A stretch of 6,347 nt of DNA from positions 1-6,347 of the forward strand of contig CAIQIL010000117.1 of assembly GCA_903871865.1 (NCBI GenBank), given 5' to 3'. This DNA comes from an uncultured Burkholderiales bacterium (lineage in GTDB: Bacteria; Pseudomonadota; Gammaproteobacteria; Burkholderiales; Burkholderiaceae_C). Positions 4,858 through 6,347 of this stretch are shown here, one piece after another. A program made the position numbers and the translations under genes. The notes under the pieces are model-generated. The model did no database searches. It was not told where the DNA came from and saw only the letters and a list, made by a program, of their open reading frames with translations. The first letter of the stretch is position 1. Each line of letters begins with the position of its first letter.

Positions 4858-6347
4858 TCAGGCAGCCTGATCGGGCAGGGCGCTCCGGGCGCTGGCCTTG
4901 GCGGCCATTTCCTCGCGCAGGCGCCGCAGCTTCTCGCGCGGGTCCTCGCGCACCGCGCCCTCGTTGAGCTTCATCTCGGCGACGAAACGGCTGGGCACGG
5001 CCTGCACGTACTCGCGGCCTTTTTTGCGGCGCTTGAGCACGCTGACGCTCAAGCTCAGGCGCGCGCGGGTGATGCCCACGTACATCAGGCGGCGTTCTTC
5101 CTCGATCTGGCCGGGTGGGATTTCGCCCTCCTCGCGCGAGAACGGCAGCACCCCCTCGTTGACGCCGGCCAGCACCACGTGCGGCCATTCCAGGCCCTTG
5201 GAGGCGTGCAGGGTGGACAGCACCACGGCGTTCTGGTCGGTGTCGCGCTCGGCCAGCGAGGTGATCAGCGCGATCGTCTGGGCCACCTCGATGACGCTGC
5301 GGCGCTCGGTTTCGGTCGTCATGCCGCCGTCGTTCTCGATGTCGCCGCCGCAGCGCTTGGCCACCCAGTCGATGAAGTCCATCACGTTGGACCAGCGGGC
5401 CGCAGCGACCTTCTCGTTTTCCTCGTTGTCGTGCAGGTGCTGCTCGTAGCCGATGTCCTTGAGCCAGGCCAGCAGCATCTCCTTGGCGCCTTCGCTGCCG
5501 AAGGTCTGGCGGGCCTTGTCCTCGAACTCGTTGATGTAGCGGCCGAACTCGTGCAGGCCATCGAGCGCGCGCTGGTTGAGCACCGAACCCAGCGACTCGG
5601 CGAACAGGGCCTCGAACAGGCTGACCTTCCACTTGCCGGCGAACTCACCGAGCGTGGCCAACGTCTGGTGGCCGATGCCGCGTTTGGGCGTGGTCACGGC
5701 GCGCAGGAAGGCCGGGTCGTCGTCGTTGTTGAGCAGCAGGCGCAGCCAGGCGCAGAGGTCCTTGATTTCGGCGCGGTCGAAGAAGCTCTGACCGCCCGAG
5801 ACCTTGTAGGGGATGTTGGCCTTGCGCAGCGCCTGCTCAAAGGGCCGGGCCTGGTGGTTGGCGCGGTAGAGGATGGCGAAGTTGTGCCAGTCGGCGTCCT
5901 GGCCCTTGCTGACCAGGCCGGCGTGGATGGCGTTGAGGCGGCCCACGGCGCGCTCGGCCTCGTGCTCTTCGTTGTCGCACTCGGCGACCTTGACGGGCTC
6001 GCCTTCGCCCAGGTCGGACCACAGCGTCTTGGGGAAGAGCTTGGGGTTGAGCTGGATGACGTTGTTGGCCGCGCGCAGGATGGCGCTGGTGGAGCGGTAG
6101 TTCTGCTCCAGCGGGATGACCTTGAGGTTGGGGTAGTCCTGCGGCAGGCGCTTGAGGTTGTCGAGCGTGGCGCCGCGCCAGCCGTAGATGGACTGGTCGT
6201 CGTCGCCCACGGCCGTGAAGATGCCCTGAGGGCCGACCAGCAGCTTGAGCAGCTCGTACTGCGTGGCGTTGGTGTCCTGGTACTCGTCCACCAGCACGTG
6301 CTTGAGCTGGCGCTGCCATTTGTGCGCGACGTGCGGGTGCTCGGACA
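4858..6347 (-). CDS. rep: Rep-like ATP-dependent 3'-5' DNA helicase, UvrD/Rep family (N-terminus beyond window)
   Basis: Superfamily 1A helicase that unwinds DNA at stalled forks and displaces proteins from DNA. About 495 codons are visible. The frame runs off the right edge, and the GTG at 6297 is an internal valine, since SEHPHVAHKWQRQLKH precedes it in frame. Numbering from that valine, motif II is VDEYQDTN (3-10), motif III GDDDQSIYGWRGA (31-43), motif IV EQNYRST (64-70), motif V TLHASKGLEW (362-371) and motif VI EERRLMYVGITRAR (400-413). YKVSGGQSFFDRAEIKDL (164-181) is typical of Rep. Motif I (Walker A), about 200 residues earlier, lies outside the window. Resemblance to E. coli Rep is clear along the whole visible length; UvrD is the alternative but fits less well. 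The C-terminus is short and charged, without an obvious extra domain. A minus-strand terminator follows. Confidence 0.93.
   Translation of the reverse strand, partial: SEHPHVAHKWQRQLKHVLVDEYQDTNATQYELLKLLVGPQGIFTAVGDDDQSIYGWRGATLDNLKRLPQDYPNLKVIPLEQNYRSTSAILRAANNVIQLNPKLFPKTLWSDLGEGEPVKVAECDNEEHEAERAVGRLNAIHAGLVSKGQDADWHNFAILYRANHQARPFEQALRKANIPYKVSGGQSFFDRAEIKDLCAWLRLLLNNDDDPAFLRAVTTPKRGIGHQTLATLGEFAGKWKVSLFEALFAESLGSVLNQRALDGLHEFGRYINEFEDKARQTFGSEGAKEMLLAWLKDIGYEQHLHDNEENEKVAAARWSNVMDFIDWVAKRCGGDIENDGGMTTETERRSVIEVAQTIALITSLAERDTDQNAVVLSTLHASKGLEWPHVVLAGVNEGVLPFSREEGEIPPGQIEEERRLMYVGITRARLSLSVSVLKRRKKGREYVQAVPSRFVAEMKLNEGAVREDPREKLRRLREEMAAKASARSALPDQAA

Noticed and set aside
4370..4870. 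A 166-codon + strand frame running through the gap and over the proposed small RNA
   Set aside because: It starts antisense inside the OsmC-like gene, has no convincing ribosome site, crosses the terminator, and ends just past the rep stop; the product shows no recognisable domain.
6295..6297. GTG as the start of the helicase
   Set aside because: The frame continues upstream with residues that match Rep just before motif II, and starting here would remove Walker A.

Overview
The window is a dense, GC-rich chromosomal stretch from a Gram-negative bacterium. The gene set is a cell-elongation pair, a DMQ hydroxylase for ubiquinone synthesis, an OsmC-family protein and a Rep-type helicase. Together with GC-biased codon use and a RodA variant that carries a cysteine pair in its large periplasmic loop, this suggests a betaproteobacterium of the order Burkholderiales, probably Comamonadaceae. 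The taxonomic call is an inference from protein resemblance and was not checked by a search.

Layout: (1) 1-2142, + strand, mrdA (PBP2), missing a few codons at its 5' end and ending in a long Ala/Ser/Pro tail. (2) 2139-3293, + strand, rodA, overlapping mrdA by ATGA. (3) 3280-3334, five tandem copies of an 11-bp unit that carries the rodA stop. (4) 3372-4082, + strand, coq7, possibly a leaderless message. (5) 4108-4530, - strand, an OsmC/YhfA-like protein, convergent with coq7. (6) 4531-4857, a 327-bp gap without a protein gene. (7) 4858 to the right edge, - strand, the C-terminal two thirds of a Rep/UvrD-family helicase.

The 327-bp gap is the most interesting part. On the + strand it holds a sigma-E (RpoE/ECF)-like promoter, GGAACTT then 15 bp then GTCCCA, behind an A/T tract. 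About 60 bp further on is a strong intrinsic terminator with an 8-T run. No protein gene lies between them. The simplest reading is an undescribed envelope-stress small RNA of about 87 nt with a pyrimidine-rich, ribosome-site-like seed, comparable in layout to enterobacterial RybB and MicA. A separate minus-strand terminator just left of it closes the rep transcript.

Functionally, PBP2 and RodA form the elongasome peptidoglycan synthase and are translationally coupled. COQ7 carries out a late hydroxylation in ubiquinone synthesis. The OsmC-like protein probably has a thiol-based role. Rep restarts and clears replication forks. Apart from mrdA-rodA, the genes show no clear pathway link to each other.
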